Part shown: positions 11,096 through 21,835 of the stretch, piece by piece | Layout: the number at the start of each line of letters is the position of its first letter | Numbering within the stretch: position 1 is the stretch's first letter | Assembly: GCA_003550325.1 (NCBI GenBank) | Contig: QKWP01002103.1 | Span: forward strand, 1-64,000 | From: Gigaspora rosea | Lineage: Eukaryota; Glomeromycota; Glomeromycetes; Diversisporales; Gigasporaceae | Direction: 5' to 3' | DNA: 64,000 bases | Notes under the pieces: model-generated | Database searches by the model: none | What the model saw: only the letters and a program-made list of their open reading frames with translations | Told to the model about the DNA's origin: nothing | Made by a program: the position numbers and the translations under genes

Positions 11096-12233
11096 AGTGA
11101 AGATAATATAAATAATAAAAAAAATAATAAAATAAAATTTATAAAGTAGAATAAAAAAAATTTATCTGTATAGTAATATTTGATCTACATACTGCATAAA
11201 TTGGATTTTTGATATCTATATATATTACTATATCAAAAAGGTAATCTTAACCTAACTAAATTTTACTTCGCTTTAACTAACTTCTGAAATAGGCATTGGT
11301 GTATATCAAACCTGAAAAAATAGAGTCGTTTAAAGCCATGTATCTATGTGATATTTTCATGTAAATTAAAGTGTTCAGGATTATAATCCAGTAAATTGCA
11401 AAATATGCAAATTAGCCAATAAAATTTCAAAAAGAACAACAAGTCAGATAATTACAGTCACTAGTTTATTCATTTAACCAATCAATTTTGTTTACATGCT
11501 GTATGAAAGTGAGCTGATTATGTAATTTCATATTAGATATAGTAAAATCACAAATTATGCGCATTATGCTAGATTATAATTCTGGATACTCTAAGTAAAT
11601 CAATCAACTGGTACTAATGTACCACATGTTATCAATTGGGGTTTTTGTCTTGAAAATGACCTTATGGGGCTATGTAGATCTTATGAATAAAAATTAAAAT
11701 TTTTAGGCATCCAATAATCCTCAAATAATTTTTTATTTTGTAGAACTCACTAAGCTCTACAAAATAAAAAAAGTTTATTTGAATTGAATTACTAGATAGC
11801 TAGAAATTTTAATTTTTATTCATAAAATCTACATAGTCCTGTAAGGTCATTTTTAAGGCAAAGTCACAATTAATTCTCCATCACTATCATTTTTATGTTC
11901 TTGCATTTTTTTTGATTTTTGACTTCGGTGTAAACAAATTTTTGTGACTCTGGGGGTAAGATATAGTATGGGTAGGACATATGGGCATGAACTAGAAAAA
12001 CCTTCTCTGACACTTTTTTAAAAAATTTGAAATTTTTGATTCAAATTAAAGTACCAGTTTATATATATATGTATTTTACTTTTTATCTTACGTTGATATA
12101 ATGCTTTATTGAGATATTTTAATTTGAATATAACTCAACTTTTTATGTTCATGTTCTAAAAATAGATTTACAACCAAAGATTGACATCTCAATTAAATTA
12201 GATTGGTCAATCAGTAGTTTATAATCACATGTA
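11096..12233. other. AT-rich spacer with a foldback repeat
   Basis: No gene. At 11649-11859 a foldback repeat runs from TTGAAAATGACCTTATGGGG to TGTAAGGTCATTTTTAAGG with long matching arms (TCTTATGAATAAAAATTAA against its complement). CTTTAAAGCCATGTATC near 11329 and the TTTTTATGTTCTTGCATTTT block near 11890 both recur at 12970-13260, so diverged members of that MITE family are present here. Confidence 0.6.
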
Positions 12234-12241
12234 GTAATGTG

Positions 12242-12611
12242 AGTTGGTAGCTATCAGTAGATATCTACCAGTGTTATCTACTGGTAAATACCGGTAGATA
12301 CCATTAGATTATTAATATACAAGGTAGATACTATTAGCTAAAATTAAAAGCTAATAGAATTTATTATATACTGATTTATAAATTATCAATAAGAAATTTA
12401 AATATCACTTGAGTAAATACATCCAAAAGCATCTGGATTGCAAACATTAATATACAATAAGTGAAACACTTGTTTTTGAAGCATACCATTTTTGTCAGAC
12501 TGACCAACTATCATAATTAGTAGATCTACCAGTAGAGGTAGCTACCAGTAGTTACCATATACTAGTAGCAACCAGTAGAATTATAGTCATTTGATAGAAT
12601 CTCCATCACTA
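12242..12611. mobile_element. hAT-type MITE, 370 bp
   Basis: Ends TAGTAATG and CATCACTA are flanked by an exact 8-bp duplication ATCACATG (12234-12241 and 12612-12619). Inside, the motif CTACCAGTAGA and variants recur at both ends in opposite orientations, as expected for transposase-binding subterminal sites of hAT elements. No ORF. Confidence 0.85.
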
Positions 12612-12954
12612 ATCACATGATATTGTTTATTCAGTAATTGATATCTAAAAATAAACAAAAAATTCAGGGGTAAAATTTAGGTTTCACAAACAATTAATCA
12701 CTATTTTCTCAAATTGAAAACTACCTTTTGGGGCAGTGTTGGAAATCATATGTTTACAGTATTCATAGTGAACATAAATTTTTTTAAAAAATCAATGTTT
12801 TTATATTTTATGTTCACATAGTATGAACATAAAAAATCAAAAATTTTATATTTTACGTTCACATAGTATGAATATAAATTTTAATTTTTATAATTTCTTA
12901 TTCATAATTTATTAATATAAAGATTATATTTAGCATATATTTCAAAAATAAACT

Positions 12955-13258
12955 ACCTTTTTTGGGGATGGCTAAAGCCATGTACCCACGTGATTTTTTG
13001 AAATTTTAGTTAGTTAAAATTCGTATCAGAGACTGTTTAGCATTAGGGGTCAGGGGTTAGGATTAGGACCAATATAGGTAAAATTACCTTCCTGATATTT
13101 TTTATTAATGGCCCAAGGTAGGTTTAGAATGCCGTTTTTATGTTCTTGCATTTTTTTTGTTTTTTGACTTCTTCGGGCTGATCCATGTAAACAAAATTTT
13201 GCAACTCCATTTGGTTGATTTACACAAAAATATCATGTGGGTACATGGCTTTAGACGC
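12955..13258. repeat. Foldback repeat with AAAGCCATGTACCCACRTGA arms
   Basis: CTAAAGCCATGTACCCACG (about 12970) is mirrored by GTGGGTACATGGCTTTAG (about 13236). An inverted relative lies at 14018-14130 and a single arm near 11329. The centre contains a G-rich telomere-like run (GGGGTCAGGGGTTAGGATTA near 13045). Confidence 0.65.
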
Positions 13259-13268
13259 GCTGAGTCTA

Positions 13269-13379
13269 CAGACAGTTCTTACGGACAGTGCATGCTGACT
13301 GATGTTAACTAAATCCACCTACCCTAACCCTAACCCTAATCCTAATTCTGGTCACTGAACTGTCCCTAAGAACTGTCTG
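13269..13379. mobile_element. 111-bp TA-flanked MITE with telomere-like centre
   Basis: CAGACAGTTCTTACGGACAG and its complement ending GAACTGTCTG form 22-bp terminal inverted repeats with one mismatch. Both ends abut TA (13267-13268, 13380-13381), as in Tc1/mariner-type MITEs. The middle is ACCCTAACCCTAACCCTAA, three telomere-type units. Confidence 0.85.
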
Positions 13380-14017
13380 TAGATCATCTGCTTTAGACGA
13401 CACCTTTTTTGGACAATTTTGAATACAAAAAATCTGCGAGTAGCTTATTTTTAGATATAATCAACTTTTGGTCAATTGCAAATAGTCATTATATTATAAA
13501 GTCTAAATTCTACTATGAGAACATATTTATTTTTGATGTAAACATTATAAAAAAAAATTATGTTCACAAAAATCATAAATTTTTTTTTGAATTTCCAACA
13601 CTGCTTCGAAGGTAGTCCATGCCCCATATTAGAAAAGATCGACATATGATGTGAGATAATGTAGTGTAAATGTTACAGACAGACTCACTGTATTAAATCA
13701 GTGATGTAATCACACGTGATAATTGAATAAGTAAAATAGATCAAAAAAAATTTCGGACAAATTTTAATTTTGGGTTTTCATCTGTAAAATAGAACCCACA
13801 CTTTGATTTTACTTGAATAATAACAAACCTGTGCCTTGTCATAACGTGGTCATACCTTGTATGTAGAAGGGTGCGAAGTCGTAATAAGGAGGTGCAGTCA
13901 GGTGTTGAAGTAAAGGAAGCAAAGTTGAAACGTAATTAAGTATTTTATATATTTTAACTGAGCGGATTTTAAGTGCCCGGTCATTTAATTAACCCCACAA
14001 CAGGTAGTTTAAAATGT

Positions 14018-14130
14018 CAGGAAGGCAATTTTACCTATATGTCTATTCCCAACCTTAACCCCGACCCAATGCTAATAGGCTTTAACCCTAATTTTAAAAT
14101 TTCAAAAAATCACGTGGGTACATGGCCATC
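14018..14130. repeat. Inverted relative of the 12955 repeat
   Basis: TCACGTGGGTACATGGC at its right end and GTCAGGAAGGCAATTTTACC at its left are the complements of sequence at 12965-13100. Its middle again has AACCTTAACCCC and TTTAACCCTAA tracts. Confidence 0.6.
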
Positions 14131-14250
14131 CGGACGTTAACCATTACCCTGACTTCGTGATTTATTAAAATATCTATGTCAGCTATGATGGGATTTCAGA
14201 AATAATGCATGCGTGATCTGTTGTACGACAATCTGATTGTTTGTATAAAC

Positions 14251-14258
14251 TATAAAAA
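14251..14258 (+). promoter_or_regulatory. TATA box of the SAM/nuclease-like gene
   Basis: TATAAAAA lies 68 bp before the ATG at 14319. A second ATG at 14265 in the same frame is only 14 bp from the box and would lie before a transcription start placed about 30 bp downstream, so the ATG at 14319 is the better start. Confidence 0.5.
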
Positions 14259-14974
14259 GGGTGAATGCTTTCTCTGGGATCTAGTTGTACTACTATTTCT
14301 GAGCAAAAAAATACAGCCATGTCTTTTCTATCCGTAAAAGAAGTTCAGAAATGGTTACGAGCTGATGTAATTAAATTTTTACAGGAACAGAACGAAAAAG
14401 AAACGTTATACCTTGACGACAAACATATTAGAGTTATTCAAGACCAAGATGTCACAGGTTGTGCTTTCTTGAGGTTAACTCAAGAAAAGCTTGTAGCCCC
14501 CCTATAAACTTCCTGGTGGACCAGCAGAAGTTATAGCAGAATTGGTCGAAAAGGTTATGAATCAAGAAATTCTAGAATTGAAGAAACAATTGGAATTTTT
14601 GGAAGGTCAGCAAAAAGGTATAATATTTTATGGAGTTGAGTTGTTATATAGTTCAAGTCTAATCTTTTGTTGTAATTTTTCACAAAATTTTCAATTAAGG
14701 CATCGTGTGTAAAAAAGAGCAAAAAATTTAGCTGAGATGTTGACTTTTCCAATTTGTCACTAAAAGAACTAAAGACGTATATTCACGGCAAGTTATATTT
14801 TCCAGTAGAAATTGATCTGGAAGATTTAATTCTTTGTGTCAGTAATGATAATGCCAAGGAGCAAAGCCTAGTTGATGATAAATCATATGAACAATATCTC
14901 AGGTTCTGTGTTGCAACGAACTCTCTAAGTTTTAATATCAACGTTTATACTGAGGTGAGTTAGCAGTCATGGTA

Positions 14975-15590
14975 GAAAAATGTCGCAGCTTCGTGATTGC
15001 CGTCCATTTCCGAACCATTCGATAGTCCAAAATTAATAGCTTAAAATTAAGAAACTAATTTTTTTACTATAGTTTGTTTTTTTCTATTTTTAAAAACTTT
15101 AAGCACAAACGAATTTGATAAAAATCTTTTTATTTTAATTTTATAAATTATAGAATTAAAATAAAAAAAAATTAAAGAATCCAATTTTTAAAATGATCTT
15201 CCTGGCCGTTGATCTGTATTAATTTCGAACTATCAAATGGGTCAGAAATGGTCAGCGATCACGATACCGCCTGCATGACTTACTTGATTTTTATAGGGCA
15301 ATTCCCAAAATTCCTGGTCGGATTTAGGTCAGCATTTAGCCCTAGCGGTTNACGATACCGCCTGCATGACTTACTTGATTTTTATAGGGCAATTCCCAAA
15401 ATTCCTGGTCGGATTTAGGTCAGCATTTAGCCCTAGCGGTTAGCAGGTTCTATAGCAAATTATTAGCCGGGCACTTTTCACTTAATGAACGGCTATGATT
15501 TCATTAGTAAAATTTTTAATGATCCTGATCATTTTCGGCCTTGCTGACCAGTATTCCGACCAGGAATTTTGGGATCTTTCCTGTATGAAT
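14975..15590. repeat. Foldback repeat inside intron 2 of the SAM/nuclease-like gene
   Basis: CAGCTTCGTGATTGCCG with ACCATTCGATAGTCC (14988-15032) is mirrored by ACTATCAAATGGGTC and GTCAGCGATCACG (15228-15264). A second inner pair is ATTCCCAAAATTCCTGGTCG (about 15314) against CCAGGAATTTTGGGATC (about 15562). The intron is 661 bp, far longer than its neighbours (62-119 bp), because of this insert. Confidence 0.6.
15261..15441. other. Assembly gap (single N) between two identical 90-bp copies
   Basis: Base 15351 is N. The 90 bases before it (15261-15350) and the 90 after it (15352-15441) are identical from ACGATACCGCCTGC to CCCTAGCGGTT. An exact duplication meeting at a single N is the mark of two overlapping contig ends placed side by side, so the true intron is probably 91 bp shorter. 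Confidence 0.85.
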
Positions 15591-16336
15591 TTGACTCACA
15601 TTTTATACTGTACAGAAACCATATTCAGAATGGACTTTCAATGCTGTTAGCAATATATTCGGACTGCCAACTCATTATAATGATATTCCTAAATTCACCT
15701 GCGGTACTGATAAACTTGAAGATGAAAAGTCCCAAAAGTTGTTGTTGCATCTTATTAAAGATCTAAAGATCCATCGATCAACAATCCGCGGTGATTCAAA
15801 AGCTTATAATAGCAAATTCATATTGCCATTTCTTACAGTTGCAAGCTCTGTGTGTAGTGAGAAGGTCCAAATCTATCCAGAAGAATATATTGAAGGGAAA
15901 TATGGTTATGGACCAGTAGATTTTTGTATGGTATTGAAAAAAAGCATAATCATTAGTGTTTTAGAAGTAGAAAAAGAAGATTTTATACAAGGTACAGCAC
16001 AAATAATCGTACAGCTTCATTCATCGTTTGAGGTAAGTAAAAATATGAATTTAATTATATTAATTTTATTTAAACCTAACTCTGTTATTCATAGAGCTAC
16101 CGAAAGAGAAAATATGAGAATGATGATTTTGTTATTGATAAAACGTTTGGAATAGTTACTGACAGTAGATTTTGGTATTTTTCGAGTGTTCTATGAATGG
16201 AGATAAACCTGAATATAGAATCCATTCAAAAGAGGAGACTTTGATTAATTGGAGTAGTGATTTTGAGGAAGGGATTACCAAGGTCTTAGGGCAGATTGTT
16301 TGGCTAATTAAAGATGCAGAAAAATTAATAAAATAA

Positions 16337-17902
16337 GCAAAACAAAAGAAGCCAAATTAGTGAAATAATGTAATAAGCTTCACTTTGATTCTGATATAAT
16401 ATGCTTTTGTTAAACCTTGGCATTTTCAATTGGCATTTTTGATTTTGATTTTCATACTAAACGTTGTGGTATTAATATGTCGACAACATATAGTTACGTC
16501 ACACCAAAAATGTAGTTCATTCTGAAATTTTTACCTACGTACGTACCTGATTTTAATCACGTGGCTTAATCATTTTATTGGCTAAAAATTCATATCCCGA
16601 AGAAAAAACTACATTTAGTCCATTTAGTCCGAAATCTGAGAAACCATTAAACTTAGATATTTCATAAAATAATAAATAATCGAAAAAAGCAAATTGTAAA
16701 TCTGATAGAGAAGCATCAAATTTATTATTTTTATGATTTATAATTTAAAATTATGATACTTAAAATTTTTTTGATGACTAGGTTGCTTTCGATATAGTTT
16801 TGCGAAAGTATCGATTTTGGTAAACTCCTAGACTAGTGATGCAGGCAAATCGTCCCAATGATAGTTATAACAAGTTGTGACATAAACTTTAATTAGTTAC
16901 GGCAAAGCTGTAACATCATTGGGACGATTCGCCTGTATCACTAGTCCAGCTACTATCTTCCTCTACATCATCACCAAAACTCCACTTACACGTGATCAAC
17001 AACAAAATTCGTTAAGTTCTCTTTATGTTAGGTTAGGTTTAGGTCTAGCTTCGTCATTGATACTTACTCACTCACAGCTGAGCAAAAGTATCTAGTATAT
17101 TAGAGTACTTGGGAGTTATAGATGGATTGATAGCCCAGGTGAACAACTGGATGTCAAATATGAGCAATTTGATAGCCTGACTTTATAGCTCAGATATTAA
17201 AGAAAGATAGATTAGTTTAGCGATACTAGAAATTGACTGTAGACCACATAAGCAGTGAGGCAATATTCTATATAGTGTTTTCTATAACTGTTTTTCATTG
17301 TTGTATTAGGTGATCAACCAATTCCATCATGATACACAGATTATAGTACAATTTAGTATAAATTATACAGAAATAGGGCGTCCAATCAGATTCCAGATTG
17401 TGTATAAATGCAAAACTCTAAATTAAACCATACACTTTATACTTTATACTATGTTCTCTGTATAGTTTGCAAAGTGAATTCATTTAAAAATATATATTAA
17501 GACAAATAAAAAAACTTATAATTGTAAAAAACTAACTGTAGTTATAAATTATATTTTTTTTATTTTTTATTTATAAAATTTTATTTGAAAATATTTATAT
17601 CTATTTAACAAATACTATTTTAAATTTAGAGCAATATAATAGGCTACATAATAATAATATATAAAAACAAAAATAATATAATTTTTCTTATTGTAGTAAT
17701 AGTAAGAATATATAACAATTTACAAGATTGATTAAAAAGCATATTAAATTGAATAACAATTTAATTTAATGGGCTTTAATACCATATTTGCAACTAATTT
17801 TAGTTTTAAAAATACAAATTAAATTATTACTATTATAAATTATAAAATAGACATTATTAGCTAAATACATACAGAATTTTTAAATTTTAATAGCATCAAG
17901 AT
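16337..17902. other. Intergenic, no gene seen
   Basis: Apart from the MITE at 16834 nothing is supported. A TTAGGTTAGGTTTAGG tract lies near 17029, and 17500-17900 is homopolymer-rich A/T sequence that would be the 3' flank of the kinase gene. Confidence 0.5.
16834..16943. mobile_element. 110-bp palindromic MITE, hAT-like ends
   Basis: TAGTGATGCAGGCAAATCGT and its complement (CGATTCGCCTGTATCACTA) enclose a loop of about 45 bp, with arms of about 30 bp. The TAGTGATGC terminus matches the hAT-type MITE at 56219. No clean 8-bp duplication is seen (TCCTAGAC against GTCCAGCT). Confidence 0.65.
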
Positions 17903-19318
17903 TTATTGAGCAGAATCAGCTTGGGTTTGAGACAAATCTAAATAAACAATTATTATTATTATTTATAATTAAATCAATATAACATAATTTTAATACAATA
18001 TAATAAATGCCTTTAATTGCTTTTGAAATTAATTTTGTACTAATAATTTTGCTGGTATACATTTCATCAGAATGCTTTGATATTGGCAATAATTTAATAA
18101 CTTTATCTGCTTTTAAGAATTGCTTTTTAATTTCATTACCAAATGGACTAGATATCTTATTAAGCCAATCATCAATATTACAATAAATATTATAAGCACT
18201 AGGTCGTTTTTTTGGATTAGAATCCATGCACTTCTCAGCCAATTCAATATAGCATTTAGGAGTTTCAGGTGCAAACTTTGGTCGCAATCCTCTTTTGCAA
18301 ATCTCTACTGCAAGTTTTACATTAAATTCATGTCCATCAAAAGGTCTTTGGCCAGTTGTCATTTCTGACATAATAGCTCCAAACCCATAAATATCTGCTG
18401 CTTGTGTAAACTGCTGCTCGCCTGATAAAACTTCTGGTGCAACGTATGGCATAACTCCACAAATATCTTCTTCTAAAACATTTTCATCTGTTTTTCTAGA
18501 CAATCCTAGACCTGTGATATATGATTGTTGGTCTTGCAAAATGTTGCCACTATGAAAATCAGCATGAATGTATTTTGCAAATCTGTGAATATTATCTAAC
18601 TCATCTGAAATATTTCTAAGTATTTCCACTTTAGACTGCCAGGTAAGTTCACTAAAATTTTCTCTTAAATATTTATGAAGGCTCCCATTATTAGCATACT
18701 GAAACACCAACAAGTATTCTTTTGTTTCTGTATTTTGAGTTATGCCATATATTGCAAGCTTACTATAGTTTAATTTACATATCATAAGATTTTTGAACTT
18801 GAAGTTTAAACAACAAATTAGTTCAAACAACTAACTATTAAATAAATTATTAAAGCAATAAATTAACTTACTTCTTTTGAAAAATCTTTATTGTTTTTCT
18901 TAGAACTGGTCAATATCTTAAGTGCGACGGTGCTGGATGGTTCACGCGCTCTCATATATTTTCCATGAAAAAAATTTTTTATGCCCCGCTTAACATCAAC
19001 TTTTCGTATGCCATCCAACCAGGTTGCTTTGTATACCAAACCAAATCCTCCTTTACCGATTTTTTTAACTTCTGATAATCTATCAAATGGAATCCATTCA
19101 ATCATATCTTCATAATTAACGGTTCTAAGTTGGAATGTTTTCATGCAATCGTCAATATTTTTATTTCCACTTGTCCACCTTGTTGCTTTATCAGGGTCAC
19201 ATGATAGACACCATGCAGGTCGAGTGTTATCTTCATTACAATGTGCACATTTTCCATATTTAGATTTTCTATATAATATATAATTGATTAATTTTGCATC
19301 TGCAGTTTTAAATTTCAT
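17903..19318 (-). CDS. TKL-like protein kinase with DFG Asp replaced by Gly
   Basis: Three exons keep phase: 19318-18872, 18830-18011 and 17937-17903 (433 aa). The N-terminus has a CAHC...WCLSC zinc-ribbon-like pair and the family line MIEWIPFDRLSEVKKIGKGG (Gly-rich loop IGKGGFGLVYKA). The invariant Lys is in VALKIL. After a 41-bp intron come the hinge region (LLVFQYANNGSLHKYL), catalytic loop IHADFHSGNIL and APE as VAPEV; the Arg-binding partner region ends at KKRPSAY. The DFG position reads YITGLGLSR: the Mg-binding Asp is Gly (codon GGT), so catalysis is doubtful and it may be a pseudokinase. The last intron would be GC-AG (18010-17938) and yields the tail KDLSQTQADSAQ; without it the frame runs to 17916. 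Signalling role unknown. Confidence 0.75.
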
Positions 19319-19349
19319 ATCGAATGTAATTATTTTATTTACCGACTAA

Positions 19350-19740
19350 ATTAATACGAATGAAATGAATTGCACGTAATGGTAAATAAGTAATTATGAA
19401 TATGAACTTGTTTTGTGAACTTGTTTTGCTATTTCTATGTAGTAAAATTATTAAATGTTCTTTATACTCACGAGCTGAATGAAATGATTAATGCGAATGA
19501 AATGAATTGTACGTAATGGTAAATAAGCAATTATGAACTTGTTTTGTGAACTTGTTTGCTATTTTTATGTAGTAAAATTATTAAATGTTCTTTATACTCA
19601 CAAACTAAATAATGCGAATGAAATGAATTGTGCGTAATGGTAAATAAGTAATTATGATCTTGTTTTGTGTTCTGTTTTGCTATTTTTATCTAGTAAAATT
19701 ATTAAATGTTCTTTATACATACGGGCTAAAATGCACAATA
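19350..19740. repeat. Tandem repeat, three units of about 120-140 bp
   Basis: Three units begin near 19355, 19490 and 19612. Each starts with GCGAATGAAATGAATTG, passes TAATGGTAAATAAG and AACTTGTTTTG, and ends with TTATTAAATGTTCTTTATAC. They lie between the Sel1 gene (upstream) and the kinase start, so they form the kinase promoter region. Divergence is about 5-10%. Confidence 0.85.
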
Positions 19741-19875
19741 AATATTTATGAGCTTAAATTATTGATAAATAGATCCAATAAATAAATGCTTTTTATGCTT
19801 ACTCCCTAATCATTGAAATCGTGTAAAAAAACTTAATATGAATAAACTATGAACATCATAAAAAATAAAATTAAC

Positions 19876-20277
19876 TCACTTTTGAAGCCATGCCTTCCAT
19901 TTATCATTATTTTTTTCCACGCCAATTCCGTAATAATAACACCAAGCAGTTTTCCAAATTCCCATTGAATTACCTTCCTCAGCAGACTTCATATAATATG
20001 TAAACGCTTTATGCTTATCGATTTCAACTCCAATTCCTAAATAATAACAATATCCAACTTGGTACATTCCGTTAGAATTATTCATGTCTGCCGATTTTTG
20101 GTAATATGTGAATGCCTTGTTTTCATCCTTCTCAACTTCTATTCCATGTTCGTAACAATAACCGAGCAAATAATTTCCGTTTGGTTCGCTTGTTGTATTT
20201 GTAAATTTTTGACTGCTGTCAAAATTTAGTTGATTATTAAAAGCATCGATAATTTGTGGGATTTCTTCGTTTGCCAT
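19876..20277 (-). CDS. Small Sel1-repeat protein
   Basis: 133 codons from ATG 20277. After a short N-terminal helix (EEIPQIIDAFNNQL, typical of the tail that follows kinase domains in this family) come three Sel1 units: LGYCYEHGIEVEKDENKAFT, VGYCYYLGIGVEIDKHKAFT and TAWCYYYGIGVEKNNDKWKA. Each pair of helices forms an adaptor-type solenoid. The frame ends WLQK-stop, but the stop overlaps GTGAGT, a good intron donor, so more Sel1 units may follow in an exon I could not place. Same strand as the kinase about 560 bp downstream; the two may once have been one kinase-Sel1 gene. Function unknown. Confidence 0.7.
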   Translation of the reverse strand: MANEEIPQIIDAFNNQLNFDSSQKFTNTTSEPNGNYLLGYCYEHGIEVEKDENKAFTYYQKSADMNNSNGMYQVGYCYYLGIGVEIDKHKAFTYYMKSAEEGNSMGIWKTAWCYYYGIGVEKNNDKWKAWLQK

Positions 20278-21070
20278 TTGGATTTAAAAAATGTTTGGGA
20301 TGTTACGATTTACCGATACTGTTTATTTTATTTACTTGGTTATACAACTTATCCTAATTTATACCGGCCGGTGCTGCAGTTCTGCACAGAATTCAGCCTA
20401 CATGCATTGTGCATAGATTGACACTTTTGCAGTAACGTGACGTGCGCATGGGAATTAACCAATTGGAGAACTTAAATGTTGATCATCCCGACATCAAAAC
20501 AGAGAAAAGAGCGAAAATACTCGAAAACTAGTGTTTAAATCGACCTTGAAAACCACATAAAAATGTCCGGAACACGAATTTACATATAGATAAAAAAAAA
20601 AAAAAAATTTTTTTTAAAAAAAGATTTATTCCCAAAATTTATCAAATTAAAACATTTGATTTATTACCTAATAATAAAAAAAAAACCAAAAAATCTTGTA
20701 TTTCAAACTTCAGAAACTATCTAAAAATTGGTATGTTTTTTTCAGGTTGGCGCACGATACATATTGATATTCAATATTGTGTTACAATATAAACAGTTAC
20801 CCCCAATTGTTCAAATATGAAAAAAAGAAAAAAATAGCGTAATAACTACACAGTAATACTTAGTTTTCCTCACCTCTTGACTAGAATTGATTAATTTTCG
20901 TATCATTAGATTTTTCTCAATAAGATGAATCGAATGGTACTTAAATTGTTTGATTTGGATCAGTGAACCGCAAGATATCATCAAAAAACATAAGTGCGCC
21001 ACAATACTCTGCGCCAGAATATCATAAGTAGAGTCGCAGACATTAGAACATCAATTAACAAAAGGCAGGG
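20278..21070. other. Intergenic, no gene seen
   Basis: Upstream region of the Sel1 gene, with a slightly G+C-richer patch (TACCGGCCGGTGC, about 20362) and an A/T homopolymer block at 20590-20640. Nothing else supported. Confidence 0.5.
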
Positions 21071-21074
21071 GTGT

Positions 21075-21146
21075 AGAGTGACGTATTGACGTCACTACCT
21101 CAATTTTATATGACGTAAGAGTGACGTAGTGACGTCACTACCTCAG
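21075..21146. repeat. Two 44-bp direct repeats with TGACGTCA palindromes
   Basis: AGAGTGACGTATTGACGTCA at 21075 and AGAGTGACGTAGTGACGTCA at 21119, each followed by CTACCTCA. TGACGTCA is the CRE/ATF-type bZIP site. Whether this regulates anything is unknown; the nearest coding sequence is over 800 bp away. Confidence 0.6.
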
Positions 21147-21179
21147 ACCTTTCAAATGTTTGCAGCTATAATCATTCTA

Positions 21180-21835
21180 ACACAAATAACATAATATTAA
21201 CCAATCCACATACAATACAATACTCTATATTACGACAGTGAGTAAGTAATACGGAATAAGAAAATTTTTAAATCAGAAATGGAGTATATAGCAAATATGT
21301 AGTGTATAATTGACAAAGCATGTATAGTAGGAATTAAGATGGTATGTATAGTTTGTAAAAGAAATTCTTTAAAAGATTTTATCTATAATCTATACCAACC
21401 CTAACCATGAAAAAGGACAATATTAGCGCTCACCCTAACCCTAACTATTAAAAGGGGATTACTTATAAAAGATAAAATTTATAAGTAGTGCTAACCATCG
21501 TAAATTTTTTTTGCTTATATCTATACATACATTACTTAGATACGGGTTTATACAAGGCATATTTCTGTAATACCCCAGAAATGTCGATTATATTCCAACA
21601 CAAATAACATAACATTAACCAATCCACATACAATACAACACTCTATATTACACTGCAATAGCCTGTGAGTAATACAGAATAAGAAAATTTTTAAATCAAA
21701 AATGTCGATTATATTCCAACACAAATAACATAACATTAACCAATCCATACAATACTATACTCTATATTACGACAAAGTGTAAGTAATAAGGAATAAGAAA
21801 ATTTTTAAATCAGAAATGTCGATTATATTCCAACT
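21180..21835. repeat. 116-bp satellite, block A
   Basis: About five head-to-tail units, some internally shortened. Key words are CAACACAAATAACATAACAT, TAACCAATCCACATACAA, TACTCTATATTACGACAG, AAGTAATACGGAATAAG and AAATTTTTAAATCAGAAATG. The same satellite forms blocks at 42895-43380 and 55030-55560. Confidence 0.9.

Larger units (their letters stand above)
12734..13603. mobile_element. Non-autonomous element with CAGTGTTGGAAAT ends, nested
   Basis: CAGTGTTGGAAAT at the left and ATTTCCAACACTG at the right are exact inverted repeats, and AT-rich arms with AAAATTATGTTCAC-type motifs also pair. CAGTG ends suggest hAT, but I could not find a matching 8-bp duplication. The interior holds another repeat (about 12955-13260, ends resembling AAAGCCATGTACCCACGTGA) and the 111-bp MITE at 13269-13379. 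Confidence 0.6.
14319..16336 (+). pseudogene. SAM-domain plus PD-(D/E)XK-like (Crinkler-type) protein gene, four exons, frame disturbed
   Basis: Splice sites that keep phase give four exons: 14319-14617, 14737-14954, 15616-16032 and 16095-16336. Exon 1 encodes a SAM-like helical domain (VKEVQKWLRADVIKFLQEQN, then GGPAEVIAELVEKV). Exons 3-4 encode a restriction-endonuclease-like core: GPVDF carries the first acidic residue, then SVLEVEKEDFIQGTAQ, where the usual E-x-K appears as E-x-E. The SAM plus EVKKEDF-QG-AQ arrangement is typical of large Crinkler-like families in Glomeromycotina, whose nuclease domains are thought to act on DNA in nuclei. The frame is disturbed in about two places, so it is probably not functional or not correctly assembled. 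Intron 2 holds a foldback repeat and an assembly gap. Confidence 0.6.

Noticed and set aside
16834-16951. 8-bp target duplication for the 110-bp MITE
   Set aside because: TCCTAGAC and GTCCAGCT do not match well enough to claim one.
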